Assembly: GCA_013398295.1 (NCBI GenBank)
Contig: VZSF01017903.1
Span: forward strand, 690,062 to 754,061
Source: Chionis minor
Lineage: Eukaryota > Chordata > Aves > Charadriiformes > Chionididae
Direction of reading: 5' to 3'
Length of the DNA: 64,000 bases
Made by a program: the position numbers and the translations under genes. Shown piece after piece: positions 37,580-51,632 of this stretch. The notes under the pieces were generated by a model. That model was not told the DNA's origin. It made no database searches and worked only from the letters and a program-made list of their open reading frames with translations. Each line of letters begins with the position of its first letter. The stretch's first letter is position 1.

Positions 37580-40500
37580 CTGCACAAAAGACAACATTGA
37601 AAGGAATTGTTAAATGAATTCACATTCACTTGGAATCCTAATCAGGTGCCTGAGCAGCTCTCCCCACAGGCTCTGGGAACTCACAGTGCTTTTCCATTAA
37701 ACACTCTTTTATCCACAGCTCTAGAGAGTTTGCCCTTAGAGTAAGAAATAAACTATTGTTTTTTGGGCCTCGGAGACAATTTTGGATCCTCAGGGCATTA
37801 TTTTTTTTTCTTTAAGCTGGGAAGCAGAATATCTATTTTGTGTTTCTCTCTACACAGAATTGGTTTCAAAGTTTTATTTTAATGTCAGAGGCAGACATAC
37901 TGGTCCCAATCTGGCTCTCTCAGAAATAAAGAGAAAGCGTCTCATTAAACTTGAGAGACTGAATCATGCCCAGTGTCAGAACACGTTAATACCAGAGCAC
38001 TCATCCAGCCTGCAGGTTTTTCTCAGGCAACGATGTGAGAGCAGCAGCACCAGATTACCTATTTTATGTCTCAAGGCTTGATTAACCAGTAGAATATCCC
38101 CCTCAGCCTCACAGTATAAAGATAAGGTTTATTATTTGCTTGAGAAGTGACTCCAATTTTTTTTTACTACTGTTCCCGAGAAGCAGTTTAAATGCCATTT
38201 AAAAGCTATACGATATATAAAAATTGGGGGGTTTTTTTGATCACACAGTATCATCATTCTCCCTTTGAATTTGATGGCAAAGCTCTCAATGGCATCCAAA
38301 GTAACAGGATTGAGATGAAAATGCCATTTACACGCCCAACACTAATTAGTTTATCATTTGCCCAGTCTGCCTAAAAAGTTACTGAAATTAGTTTCTTTGG
38401 GCAAAGGCCAAATTCAGAAAGCCCTGCAAGCAGGAATACAAGCAGGGACTATCACAGGCCAGGCTCCAGCAGCGCAGTCCTCCTAAATAGGAATAGATCA
38501 GATACTGTATTACTGGGATCCTGGCTGAGGTCTATAAGCAGCAAGAGATTGGTTTCGGCATTCCAAGTTTTCACTTCCACGAGAGCTTGTCTTTGCTCAA
38601 GGAGGACTGGGAACATCCCTCCTGGGACATACTTTACAGCTCCATCCCCTGCACCCACACGTGCCAGTAAGAGTCTTGCCAGCAACTTCAGTGGTGCATG
38701 AATCAAGCTGCGTGAACCCAATTAATAGATCTTCAGCCGATCCTCACTGGAGACACTCATCAAGCAGCAGGAAAGAGGGATCAGGTCACACAGGTCTTTT
38801 ATTAGCTAATCTATATTTAACTTAACAAGGAAGTACACTGTTTATCAAAATGTGTAACTATATCATGGATTTCCACAAAACTGCGGTCAAACAGGATATT
38901 CAGCAGCTTACTGTATTTTTGGGGAAAAACACTGCGCTCGTCACAAAATTTCATTGTTTTCTTCTTTAAAAATCTACTGCACTGAAGCATCTTTTAAGGA
39001 ATTGGCTCACACTGTCATGCATAATTTAAATCAGAGACTGAAGTTTGCCAGTGTACTGCCCTAATTCCAAAGTTTTACCTGAGTATGTCAGATATTAAGC
39101 TACTAAGGGGAAATAGGGAAGATTTTTTTAAAATCTTAAGTGTTTTGAGGAAAAGAGACCAACCCTGAAGACCAGTATTTATCTCAAATAGAACTGCTAC
39201 CTATCAAATTTACTGTTTCTCAGAGTTACATACCCAGACAAGACATTTCTGATTTAAAACAAAAGCACATTTTCTACAAAACACATTACAAGGGGGGGGT
39301 GGGGGGGGATAAACAAACTTCTTAGAACTACTGCCAAAAAGTAATCAAATAATGACATTTCACAAAGAAATAAAAGTTGTATGTGTTATTACTATTCCCT
39401 TTTTTAATGCACTTGGCTTGAAGAATCATTTCAAATATTTAGGTGAAACAGTACTGCATCCCTAAAATAGAAAGATCTGTTCACTCTTAATAGAAGCCCA
39501 GAAAAGATAATGCATGAGGTCTGATTGAAACTAAAGTCACTACTACAGAGGTTTACACTACAAAAATGTACAGAACACAAGTATTTTCCTATGGGCAAAT
39601 CATATCTGGTACAGTACAAGGGCTGTAAACGTCTAGACAAGTTCTGGACTCGCTTTTGTATTTAAAACCCAACTCAATGACATTACTGAAATGTTACTGA
39701 GATCAGAATTTGACTTAAAGTTTTGAAATAACATAGCATCAAAAAAATACCATTGTCATTTGTTTTCACATCAATTTAGTATTACATTAGAAAAGGGAAG
39801 ATAGTTTGGGGTTTTTTTAAAAAAATGAAGAACAGAATGACAAAGTAATTCAGTTGTAGATCAGTTTAAATACCCAGCATAAAGAAACAAAATGGAGCTT
39901 TTTTAACAAATTAAGTTCAGTGTGGCATGCTGGCTTTTATCTGTCTCCATGGCTATCGGGAATTTTCTGAAATACTTCTTTCAGTGATCCTTAAATTCGT
40001 AACACCCAAGTCACTCTGGGCTTCTCCCCAAGCCACTGTTGCCATCCATACCTGAGTGCAGAAGTTAGACCTTAGGGAACACCTCGGCATATCTCTAACG
40101 TGGGGCTGGGAACACATTTGGCTCCAGGAATAACCAGTACAGGCAAACCCAGTGTTACTGGGCAAAAAACAAGCAGAGGATGCTCTGGCCCCATTCCCTT
40201 GTCTCCCTGGCTAGATTTGTTATATTTGTCACAAACTTGATGAAAATTCCCAACCACCATTTTTGGCCTGATTTTGCCATTTTTAGGGTGATTTTGGCCT
40301 TCCTTAGGACATAGGTAACCATACAGAATTTGATTATGCTTTGTACCAGACCACAGGAGCCAAGCATAAAGTGACTGTCACAGAAGCTGAACGCAAACAA
40401 AGCTTAAATCTGTATTACAATTGAGATATTTAAAGTATTTTCAATTGTTTTTATTAAATACAAATTCAAATTGTTACTTTGAAAAATGCTGGTCTAAGCA

Positions 40501-43500
40501 GCTTGCATAATTTCTGCCAAGTAACCTGATAAGGGAAATGTTTTGAGAGTTAAGTGACAGCCATTTAACTAGACTTACGAGAAACAAAATTTTTCACTCC
40601 CTACCTGAAGGGGATTATTTAATTAACTTTCAGCATCATCGATACCTTATACAATCTTAGCCTCCAAGAAAACACTGAAGCCTTCATCTTCTACATCATC
40701 TTTGTCCCCACAATTAAGTCTCTATTGTCCCAAAGCTAGCAGTCCTCAATCATTTCTTTTTAAGACTCCCAGTGAAATATCCTGATTTAAAAGGGAGCTA
40801 CAGGTTCTCCAGAACTGCGAATCCAGCACAGGAGTGGGGAAGAAGCAACTGGAATCTGCAGATTTCTCTCATTATATGTAAGCATTAGTCTCCTGATGCA
40901 AAATGAAATTAAGAGAATCATTTTTCCAACAACTTCCATGTACTTTGGACAAGGCCTTCAGAATAATATGAAGGATAGATCAGCATTATGCTCCAAAGCT
41001 CAATTTGAAAGCTCATCAGGTGCTTAATTCTTGCTGCTCTTGTGTATTTTGGAGAGGATCCCACAAAGAACTTTCATTATCAGAGACAGGAGTCCAGAAT
41101 ATTTAGTAGTAAACGGGATGAAACCCACTAGGATCCAGCCCTAGGCACTGGGAACTGTTACAATGCTAAAGCGGAAATATAAACAGAAGTTGCAAGTACT
41201 CTGCATCAGTCAGGATTTAGCCAATGCTGCACAACTGATCCAATTTACAGGAGAATTGAGAAAGCCCTGGATCACCCTTTGTTTAAACACTGTTTCACAA
41301 CGTTCCTAAAATACACAAAATTAAAAACATCCAATAAACGAAACTCAAAACAAAAAGCCACGTTGCACAAAAACAGAACAGAAAGCCCGGCAGCGGTGAG
41401 AAGCACATGCCAAGTGCTGGCTGATGCACATGACGGCAAATGTTAAGATGGTGTAAAACAAGACGACGTATAAGAAGCGGATTCATGCAGTTAGCGCTTG
41501 TTCACCTGACTGCCCAACAGAATCAGCAGTGGAGAGAGCACTAGTGGACCTGGAATGACGTCGAGAAGCTGCAAGTAGAAGGAATGGCAACACCCACAGG
41601 ATTAACACACATTTAACCCGAGACAGAAAATGCCACAATCCAAAGGGGATGTGCGTGACCGCTACCGGTCAAGGTGTTTCATAGTGACAGGGAAATGACG
41701 CTGTATATGGATGCATAACAGATACAGTGCAAGCCCCACAGCGACGCCTCCACCTGTAGCTTCTCCCCCCGCTTTCCCCCATGACCATAAACACAATGCA
41801 TGACAAAACTCTTTTTTAAACAGTCCCAAACCCGGTGCAGTTCAGCAAAAAAAAAAACACCCCAGTGCACATCAGTGCCGTTCCAGACCCACAGATCTGG
41901 AAGACAGCCATCATGAGATCGTGGAGCGCACAACTACCAAGCAGGATTTAGATGTGTCTGATCTAAACCCCCAAGTGAAGCCATGATGAATGGTTAGGAA
42001 TTGTGCTTGCAGGGATTTTTCCATAACACAGGTTTTCCTATGCACAAAAAGCTCCAACATTAACAGAGAATGAGTAACCACAGAAGTAGAAAGAGTCATA
42101 CAGGGAGGTCAGGTCAGCCAACCACCGCACACAGGTCTTTGGGTTGGGTTTTTTTTCCAAGTAAACACACGTACACACATATTGCTGCTACCAACAAAAA
42201 GCTCTTGCTTTTAACAAATCTTGCATACATGTTTCTTGAATTTAAGTGTGCACATGCAGAGATAACCTGAATACACACATCATACAGCTATCTGGAATCA
42301 CACCACATGTATACAAATTGTTAACAGCAGCGGAGCACACGCAGCAGCAGAAAAGCTGAAGCCAAATATAGCTCCCATTTCAATTCCCAGTTGTCAGCAG
42401 CACATGGCTCACAAAATGCCTGTGAAGAGGTTTTCAGTTCTTGGATTCAGCATAAAGGTGAGTTCTTTATGAAAGCAAATGGAAAACTGGTCCAGGCATT
42501 TCCAAATTACAGAAATTTAGTTTTTCTAAAGAGGTTTTGCCCGTGTCTAGCAATGACAAGCTCACCTAGCTCAAAGTCACTGACCCAAGAAACTGATTGC
42601 TCAATTGAGCCATTTATCACCACAGACTCACTGAAGGCCTTGTTGCTTTAACATCATTACTAGTACTGTCAAGAAACTGAAAAAACAAAGCAGAATCACC
42701 TTCTAATACAAAGAGTCTTTGTCAATTATGCATATACGTGTGCAGTAGAAAAATGATCTTTTAAGGCAAAGCATTCATAAACACCAATACTAATATTATA
42801 AAATAGAAACCGGCAAAGTGAGAAAAATAAAATGTAAGTCTTTTCCCAGCTGTGAGAGCTTGACTAAAAGCCATACAGAATATGCAACATGTTCTTTAAC
42901 TATAGAGAACACGTGCATTTATTCAAGAGAACAATCCCACTAGCACCATAAGTAACACATGAAAGATCTGCAGGATCAGTGCAGGATTAATAGACTGAAC
43001 CTCACAATTCAGATTCTGAGCTCACAATTGCTTTCTCCCGAGCCATCCGCTGGGCCCCTGCGGACATCACTGCAAACTCAAGGCCCGTGAAGAAAGAGAA
43101 ACAACAATCAAATAAAATCCCATCTCTGCAAGGAGGCTGAGTGCAGAGTGACTCTCCACTGGGGTTTCCTAATTTAGGAAACAAGACGTTGGGTGCAGAG
43201 ACATGCAAACCTGCACAGCAGCCCCGAAACGAAGCAGAGCAATTTGCAAGGTCAGGATGTCAGCGTTGACACTGACCGTAATACCATTAAACACAAGAAT
43301 CCTGTCATTTACATATAACTAGCTTAAGTATAATTCACTGATATACAAGTTAATCTTTATGAGAAAAAATAGATCATGCACAGTAGGATTATATTACCTT
43401 AGCATTAATGCAAGATTAAACTGGGTTCTAGAAATACTGTAACAGAATCATATTGTTTTGGCTTAAGTTGACATATATAAATTTCTTTCAGATGAATTAC

Positions 43501-45450
43501 ACACTACATAATTAACAAGTTCAGGAACATGTTTGAGCTTAAAGCATTTAAATGAGAACACAAGAAAAAGACAATAGGATAACAAATATATTGGGTTACT
43601 ACTACATTGACACTTCCTCCCCATCTTACTTGAATGCCTTTTAGTAACACCATAGTTCTAGAAATCTATTAATCTCCAGGTAATTAAATATCATTAGTCA
43701 AAATCACATTAACTCCTCCCAACAACACTAGTTGTTAAAACCAGTGTAATAGACATCTGTAACTGAAATTTTACATTCAGTGCACGACAGACTCAGTGGC
43801 GATGTACCAAACTCACACCAACTGATTCTGGTATACTGCACTTATTTTTCATAAGGAAGGGTCCAAGATAGTATCCAAATTAATGTATTTTCACTAAAAT
43901 GAAACACAGCACAATGACATAGAATGCTGAGCAGTTAACCCTGACATCCAGCCTGCTTAAACACTGTGGATTTGAGACAATCATCCATAACTGAAGCTAG
44001 ACAGGTAACTAAAAATGAGCTGCAGTTGCATACCTACTATTCTTTTCTGGCTCTGGTATCAAATCAGTTTTATTTAATCAATACAAAGTTCATCTATTCA
44101 TCTTAAAGAACTATGAACCAAGTTCTGAATGTTAAGTGGAACTCTCATTTTTCACCAAAATCTGTGATATTACAGATAAAGCAAATAGATTATTTTATGG
44201 ATCACTACCATTCAAAATAACAAAGTTTTTGAACCCAAACACTTAACTTGAAGATTCCCGTCTACAGCATCAAAATCAATAGGAATTTTGACAATGATTT
44301 CATATGGATGAAGATGACAAGCCTCTCCACTGACAGTGTTTGAAATCGAGATGAGTAACCAAACCAATACTGACCATAGCTATGTAGGTTTATAAGATTA
44401 TTTAAAGTACAGAATATTAAGCTAGTATGAGAACCAAACAGGAAAGTTTTGCCCATCTGTCCATATTTTTTTAATAATGTTTTCTCACTATTGAAGTTAC
44501 AGAAATAAGCTCAGAATGCTATGTTCCATTTACACACTACTTTAAATTCCTGTATTTTGTCACTAACAGATCCTGTAATAACATTATTCAGCATTGATGA
44601 AATTTGCAAGAGCTCTCACTTTTAACACCACATGCACAGCTACGAAGTTACTACATAAATGAAGAGGGCAGGGAAATCAACTATATTTCATTATCTCTGA
44701 GATGGCAAACAAATCTTTCATACAAGTAATGTATTTGGTTGAATACATGATATGGTATTCGATCAGAAACATTAACTATCCTGCTGTTCTCAGCCTTATG
44801 CAGGAAAAAAACCTTCTGCATGTGGTGCAATGAGATTTTCTATTTGTACTGTACATTTAAGCTGCACGATAATGATGCTCCTCTAAAACCTCAACCTTTC
44901 CGTGATTTTAGGCTGCTTGAAAACATTTCCTACAAAATGGCAGGTGCAACTTGTAAACTGATGATAGACAACATCCTGTAAAACCTTTACAAAATAAAGG
45001 GTCTAGATCTATTGGAGGATTTAGTATAGAAATGATATGCTGTTACTGTACCTGGCTGTAAGAAAACCAGATCATAAATAGTCAATAACAGGCTATGATG
45101 CTACTACACTATGACTTAAAAAATAGAGGTTTGCTCCCCCGTAGATTTCCATCAGTGCTGTAAAGCAAAGCACAGCAGCCCCACATAAGCTGATTTCACG
45201 AAACTAAAAACTACAAAAGTTCAAACTAAACTATTTTCCTACTAACAGTGAAACGCTGAGAATCCAAATCGAAGCATGCAGCAAAAAACAGAAGGGAAAC
45301 AAGGTTGGAAATGGGGAGTGTGTCAGGAATCCAACAGAGGACAGGAAACAAGCTCATTCCACCTGGCAGTGTCTTGAAAGGGCAGTCAGAACAAGGGAAA
45401 AGGAGGGGAAAAAATTGACCCTTAAAGCTCCAATGCCTACGGGTACTCAC
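37580..45450 (-). other. CLASP1: CLASP1 intron, 7.9 kb
   Basis: No exon or recognisable interspersed repeat was seen. There is a plus-strand G run at about 39292-39309, and several poly-T or poly-A tracts bordered by G or C runs (about 38225-38239, 39809-39824, 41850-41860 and 42145-42158). Confidence 0.7.
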
Positions 45451-45558
45451 CAAGTGGAGGAAAGCCCCGAGCAGGGCTTGTATCTCGACTGCTCTCACGG
45501 CTGGTATCACGGCTGCACCCCTGACTCATGCTGGGTCGGGGGATACGACTGCTCCGTG
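45451..45558 (-). CDS. CLASP1: CLASP1 exon w5, linker with second SxIP motif
   Basis: The 108-nt exon runs from acceptor atgctag to donor CTTG|gtgagt, with 2 nt in (G|CA = Ala) and 1 nt out. It encodes [20 protein letters not shown], then [19 protein letters not shown] is a canonical SxIP EB1-binding motif with basic flanks. The Ser residues that follow at four-residue spacing ([14 protein letters not shown]) resemble the multi-site GSK3 phosphorylation segment described for CLASP2. With TKIP in the previous exon, the protein keeps the paired EB-binding arrangement of the family. Confidence 0.97.
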
Positions 45559-48500
45559 CTAGCATGCAGCATGGAGAGTTTCAGAGAAGGTGAACAAGTT
45601 TAATGAGGACAGAAAGCTCAAAGTCAAGTCACATTTCTGTTAGTTACGGTAATTATTACATTAGTAATTATAATCTGCAGCAGCCTGCTCAGGCTCTTTA
45701 CAAACCATCTACCTTACATGCTGAGCTGTGTTTGTGATGTGAAATTTCAGCTGTCTGGTTGAAAGTCTGCCTTTCTCTTAAGTAATCCAAGTTTTGTTAT
45801 TCAAGTAGAGCAGGAATCTTCAATCATTTAGGGCAGCTCTACTGTTACAAAACACGCAAAACAGATGAGGCTGAAAGAAACCCTTCTGGAATATCTTTTC
45901 CTTAATTATAAGATCAACACCCTTCTGGAAGAAAACAGCAGTGTTTTTAACCACGTCAAAGAAATTTAAAAGTAGTCACAATACCAATATGCTATTTTTA
46001 CATAGATTTGCCTTTCACAAGGATAGTTTTACCATCAACAAATATCCTAAGGAAAAAAAAAAGGTGTATTGTACAGACTTGCAGAGATATTTTTCTCCAA
46101 TGAAAGATAGAGGGGGAAAAAAGCATTCAAAACCTGAATACCTGACAGACGAGTTAAATAGTGGTTTGAATTTTATATCAGCAGCAGCTTCAGATCTTTA
46201 ACAGACGTTATCTAACTTCTGCTCCTCCAACATTTCTAAAACCTTGTATTTATGGTTTTATATGTACAGAGATTGAAACATATGCACATTTAAGGGGAGC
46301 TTAAAACTATATTCTTTACTTTGACAAAACTCTACATCAACAAGACTCTTATCTTTGGTCTGGGGCTATCAAGTGCTCAATTTCCCACAGCCTAATAAGG
46401 CTCCTGCCTATCAGCTGTGTCAAGGGAAGGCATCACATGCACACTCTTCATTTGGCCAAATGCACAGTAAAAGATAGAAGATGAAGCTGCTTTCGTAGTA
46501 AAAAGTAATCCCACTGACTTCAGCTGAAGCTTTGTCCAAATAGGAAAACCAGAGCTACACCCTTAGAAGTTTGTTTAACATCAAAGATTAGAATTTTATG
46601 ATTTTATAAAATGAGCAATTTAGGTATTTAGAACTGGATTATTCCTCTGCAAATTCTGTGTCATTCTGATATGAAAGGTGTTTGAAGAAAGTTATTAAAT
46701 AAGCATTATGGCCGGTACAGAATACAATGTTTTCTTAAGTTAAAGGAATAGTAGTTCATTGTCATGGATTTCCCTTGAAGAGCTTAATGACTAAAGAGGG
46801 ATTTCCTTTGCTGTTTTGAAAAGGCAGTAGCATATTTTACATGTTCGCAAAAAGCCTTCAAAGAATTTTCTCATGCAAAAATCTAATCTACCAACTTTGA
46901 ATGCAGCAGAGGCACACATACATAGCATGAACCTGCTTTATACTAATACTTCAACAATATCCCTGTATTTATAAAAATAGTGTCATTTGCACGCTTCAAT
47001 ATATATATATATTCTTATAAAGCTCTGTTGGTTTGTATACAGAACTTAAATGCCTAGAATGAAGCTCATAAAGTTCCTCTACAGTGCTTCTGTGGGCTTA
47101 TATACACTGGATCTATTAGCTTCCTTTCAAGCAAAACAGTACAGAACAAAATAGAAACCTTCATATTTAGGCTTTAAAATTCAAATATAGACTACTGCCA
47201 GATTCTTGGTCTATCAATCCCTCCCAGTTTTGCAAAACTCAGCTCAGATCTTTCAGATGAATTAATGGTTCTGATGGTTGACCTTCGATGTCAGACAATA
47301 CAAGATGAGCTATTGATCAAGTTGATTAGATCACCGTCATGTCTAAAACTTCTGAGTGAGTTAGGTGATCTTATAATAAATAAAACAGACTAAATAATAT
47401 GAACTGGATGAAATTAGGATCCACAAACACAATAATCCCACCGCAGATATACAAGGAAAAAAACTGACAGGTTAACTACAGGAGAAAGTAATACTCTAAA
47501 GTCTCCCACAGAAATAATTGCTTGAAATTGAGCACTCTCTAGAAGAAAACTTCTCATTCTTGGGTCTCATGCTTATATGTAAATAATGGCAGCCTCCACA
47601 TCAGGTTTGCACAAGCACTTATTTCTCTTAAGTAGAGAAGATCTGTCAAGTCTTTTCTATAATACATCCCTACTAAAACTAGCAAAAGCTCTTTAGAGAG
47701 GGAGAGATGTGAATGATTAAAAAAAAAATTGATGGATGCACACAGTACACTCTCCTTCCATAACAGCTAACAACAGCAGCATGAAAGTATGAAGAAAATG
47801 CACTTTAACTGGACGAAAGCAGACTAATAGAACAATGCCACACATGAAGCACAATATCAACTGCACAAACAGAGCACCAAAAAAAAACCAAAACCACCAC
47901 TAGGTACTTCGTGAGTAATGGTCAAACAAAAGATTTGCATGTTACTGGATACAGATACAAAAGCAAGGGGGAAAAATGGATTGAAAAGAACTGAATGATG
48001 AGTCTGTTGTGGAAGCCCTAGGCAATTGTGGACTCCCAGGCACCTGCCCCACATTTTTACAGTTGTGTTGTGTAGGGAAGATTGGTTATCAGCTGTTCAG
48101 AGTATTTTCTTTGGGTGTCACCAGCAGCAAGGGCCAGCAGTGTCATCATTTAGACAAGTCTCTCATACTGTCACAGTCTGTCTTTGCAGTGCAGGCAGAG
48201 AAGACATACGTCTTCATTTCAGAAATTCCCAACCCCCAAAAGTCACACGGAAATTAAGTAAATGAGTAGAAAAATTGATCAAAAGGAGTAGGCAGGATGA
48301 AATCAGACAGTATGCCCACTGCCAGCTCTGGACTAAAAGCCTAGGACAGGACAAGGGTCAGTTATTTTCAATAAAATCCCAGGTTTCTAGATGCATCCTG
48401 TACATGTAGGTTTTACTAATTTCATCTGGAAGGACAGAGCAGTTGGATATGGTTCACACCACTATTAAAACACACTATTAGGCTTACACCAGTGGAACCC

Positions 48501-51464
48501 AACAGATGAAAATACCAGCAGCAGAACTCGATGGTGCCCCTGTTTACCAGTCTACTACTTGGAAGAAATCTGTATTTCATTAGGGCATGATTTTTAATGC
48601 TTCTTAATTGGAGACAAAAAAAAAAAGTCAGCAGATGCTGCCTTTACATCAATACAAGCATTTTTAAGAGCTTGTAAATGCTACCAAAACAGCCAAAGGA
48701 AAGCTCTGCAGTGGGGTACACCCAGTAGAGGCAAGTCAAGAACTGCCTTCACCTTTCCGATGAACATACACAGCATAAACCCAACAGAAAGAGTGCTGCT
48801 ACATGAAACTGATAGACAGCTGTGCCTGCTACAATTTTTGGAGAATGACCACCTCGAATCTCTTGCTCCCTTCAGATCAACTATGCCACACGATCTGCTG
48901 AGCATCCAACAGAATTATCTTCAAGCAGATAAAACTTTCAATCCATGGGAAACAGACATCACCTTTTTTGAGGAGATCTCCTTCAAGCAGCCCAAAGAAA
49001 AGATTCGAGAAGAATCGAGATTACGTGTACTATACTCTTCCTTCCCTAATAGGGGAACTGTTTACTGCTAGTAATCTCCAATGAGCAGACAGCAAAGGCA
49101 AGCATAAAACCAAAAAACACCATACAGCAGGGCCATATCAGTGACCACACAGGACCTCAGCATGCCAAGTGTGCTTCGTTGAGCTGCCTCTTGGAAAACA
49201 ACGTAGTTCTTCAATGTTTCCATCACAGAGAAGGAACATACTTCATGGATACCTGTGGTCCTCATGGAAACCTAAGCTAACAGCATGGTACTGATGCTAA
49301 CGGTCATCCACAGTTCTATCTGCTTGCCACTGTCCCAGAAGGGCCTGAAAAACTCCAGTCGGTGGTTCCTGTATGAAACCCAACCGCACGCAGGGACCCA
49401 CGCTCTGTGTGATTCATCTTGCACCGATAGCACTGGTCCAACTGCAAATTCCAGTCACCCCTGCAAGAACTCCACAAGTCAGTGGATGAGTTACGAACTG
49501 AATCCAGGAATTACCCTTTTCAAACAGCCTGATCTGCATGATCGTTCAACACCCGCTGTACTGCAACGTGACCACCAACTTAAAAGATGTTTCAGCCCAT
49601 TGGATAAGCACGTGTATCGAATACATAAATAACCCCTCAAAGCCTCAACTACTGCACGTACGTTTGATGTCGTATGTGTGCTCAAGCACCGTTTTGAAAC
49701 AGACTCAAAGTCTATCGACGTATTTAGGACCAAGGTGAGTGGGAGTCTACTTAATGAAATGAACAAATGATAAAAGCGTCAAGGAAAGATGGGACTGAAG
49801 CAACAGAATAAGAAAGCATAAAATACTGTTAGCTACTATATTGTGAAGTAATAAATACAATGGAAAAATGGTATAAAGATGACAGCTTAAAAGCTATGTC
49901 CATCCAAGCCAATATTACCACTTTCAAGATCCAATAAAGACACAAATTCTGCAACTGAGTGCTAAAGGCACCACAAGTGTTAGACTCTCCTGCTCCCATG
50001 ACAGGCCAAAAGAACTGGCTTTGGCCTCAAACATGCAGAAGGGGAGGTCAGGTGGAAACCACACATCTGATACACGTGTCAGAGCTCCCTCCTGCTCCCA
50101 AAGAACGTGCGTGGACTGCGTTCACAGGGAGCACATCAGAGCAATGAGGTAAAAAAATTACACTTTCAAAAGAATTCAAGGCTCCCATAATATACCTGAA
50201 AGCAGGCAACCCAAGAGTGAGGATTATACACATGGCAATTTCCCCTTCAGATGCTCAAGACTGTTTCAAATCAGACCTCGTAATGTGATGATCAACTTAA
50301 GTATATATGATGGTGCTAGCCATCATTCATTGTTCCTCCTAAAAAACAATGTTCTTCTGCAGAGCAACAGCAGAACAATCACTGGGAGACACTTTACACT
50401 TTAAAGTGACAAACAGAAAAGCACAATTGATACAGAGGCCATAAAATAGATCAGGCACAAGAAGAACATTGAATTTGGAAAAATAATCACAATAAACATG
50501 CAGTATTTTTTATGAATCATAACAGCATGTGCACTCAGGCGCTTTAAATTAATTTCAATATACTTGAAGAATGACTAAGATACTTTTCTATTAACAACAT
50601 ATTCTATATAAAAAGGTAGCTTAAATTTAAAATACAATTACTAAGGCAATAGTTAAAAATTGAATTCATAACAGTAGGTCTATAATTTCAATTTCAACCT
50701 CCTAGTAAATTCTTTGGAGATATAAAATAATCTAGTAACAGTATTACTAAAGCATTCTTCCTCTACATAAGCTTCAAACTTATGAAAATATTTCCATTTA
50801 AAAATGAAAACAATATTTACTTGTTCAGACAGCACAAATACCTCTTCTCCTCAATTCAGATACAAAAAAGGTTATATATAATGATGCTTACTCACCTGAC
50901 TTAAGAGTCTGCTGATAAACTTGAAAATAAAAACTATTACAGAATATTTATGTAACAGTCACTGAGACAAGAACATTGGAAGCAGAACAATTAAAGCATA
51001 AGTCTAAAACATACTCTAAGATAGTGGCTCAAAGATATTAAGGACGAGAGAAGCAAACCATGTAAGCTGCAAAATCTCTAAAATAATCCAAGGTGGTGCT
51101 CTTTGCCCTTAATTCCAACTGACTGGAAAGATTGTTCAACTCATTTTAGGACTAAGCCGTTGATGCCAAATGAGGTATTTTTGCTGTGATGGTTATTCAC
51201 GACTACTATTTTTGCTGCCTGATCTAGTAACATCACTCATGTTGAATTTCAAGCAGAAGACATCTCGTGACATCTTTAGGCCTACTTTGAAACTATAGCT
51301 CAACCTGGAAAATGAAAATTACTCTTCTACAAGCCACAATCACATTAACTTGCCAGCTGAAAAACACAGAACAACAACAGTAACACAAACATTTTCCTAG
51401 TCAACAGGAAAAATCCCTCCTTTGAGCACGCCGGGCAGCGTATCGCTGCAGTGACTGTTCTTAC
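45559..51464 (-). other. CLASP1: CLASP1 intron, 5.9 kb
   Basis: No CLASP1 exon was recognised between the two EB-motif exons. It contains an (AT)n run near 46999-47013 and a CpG-enriched patch at about 49300-49740 with an unexplained open frame and splice-like ends on the plus strand (see findings). Confidence 0.7.
46999..47013. repeat. Short (AT)n microsatellite
   Basis: Seven to eight consecutive TA dinucleotides in an AT-rich part of the intron between the two EB-motif exons. Confidence 0.9.
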
Positions 51465-51632
51465 CTAGACCTATTCTGTTGGGACTTGTCTCTCGACTGC
51501 ATCCCTGGCTCCGAGGGATCTTGGTGCGCTTCTCTGAAGATGATGGCACCGGCTGGACTCTGGACGTTCCACCACTTAGGCCACCATAGGTGCTTCCTAA
51601 CAGCTTACCCGGAGAACTAGAGCGGCTACCAG
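51465..51632 (-). CDS. CLASP1: CLASP1 exon w4, linker with first [S/T]xIP motif
   Basis: The 168-nt exon runs from acceptor tcttctag to donor CTAG|gtaaga, with 2 nt in and 1 nt out, encoding 55 full codons. It opens with GSRSSSPGKLLGSTYGG and carries SSEKRTKIPRSQGCSRETSP. TKIP fits the [S/T]-x-I-P consensus by which plus-end tracking proteins dock on the EB1 C-terminal domain. The flanking Arg and the Ser-rich SQGCSRETSP segment are typical of CLASP linkers, where GSK3-type phosphorylation weakens EB and microtubule binding. The motif here begins with Thr, where CLASP2, as I recall, has Ser (SKIP). Confidence 0.96.

Noticed and set aside
48810..48845. A minor-spliceosome U4atac snRNA gene, which lies in a CLASP1 intron in mammals
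   Set aside because: The only stretch with an Sm-like word (caatttttgg, about 48830) lacks the U4atac stem and 5' sequence. I did not recognise U4atac on either strand; the gene may lie in an intron outside the window.
48760..49071. 103-codon open frame on the plus strand
   Set aside because: It looks somewhat protein-like, but I recognised no family and saw no convincing splice sites or promoter.
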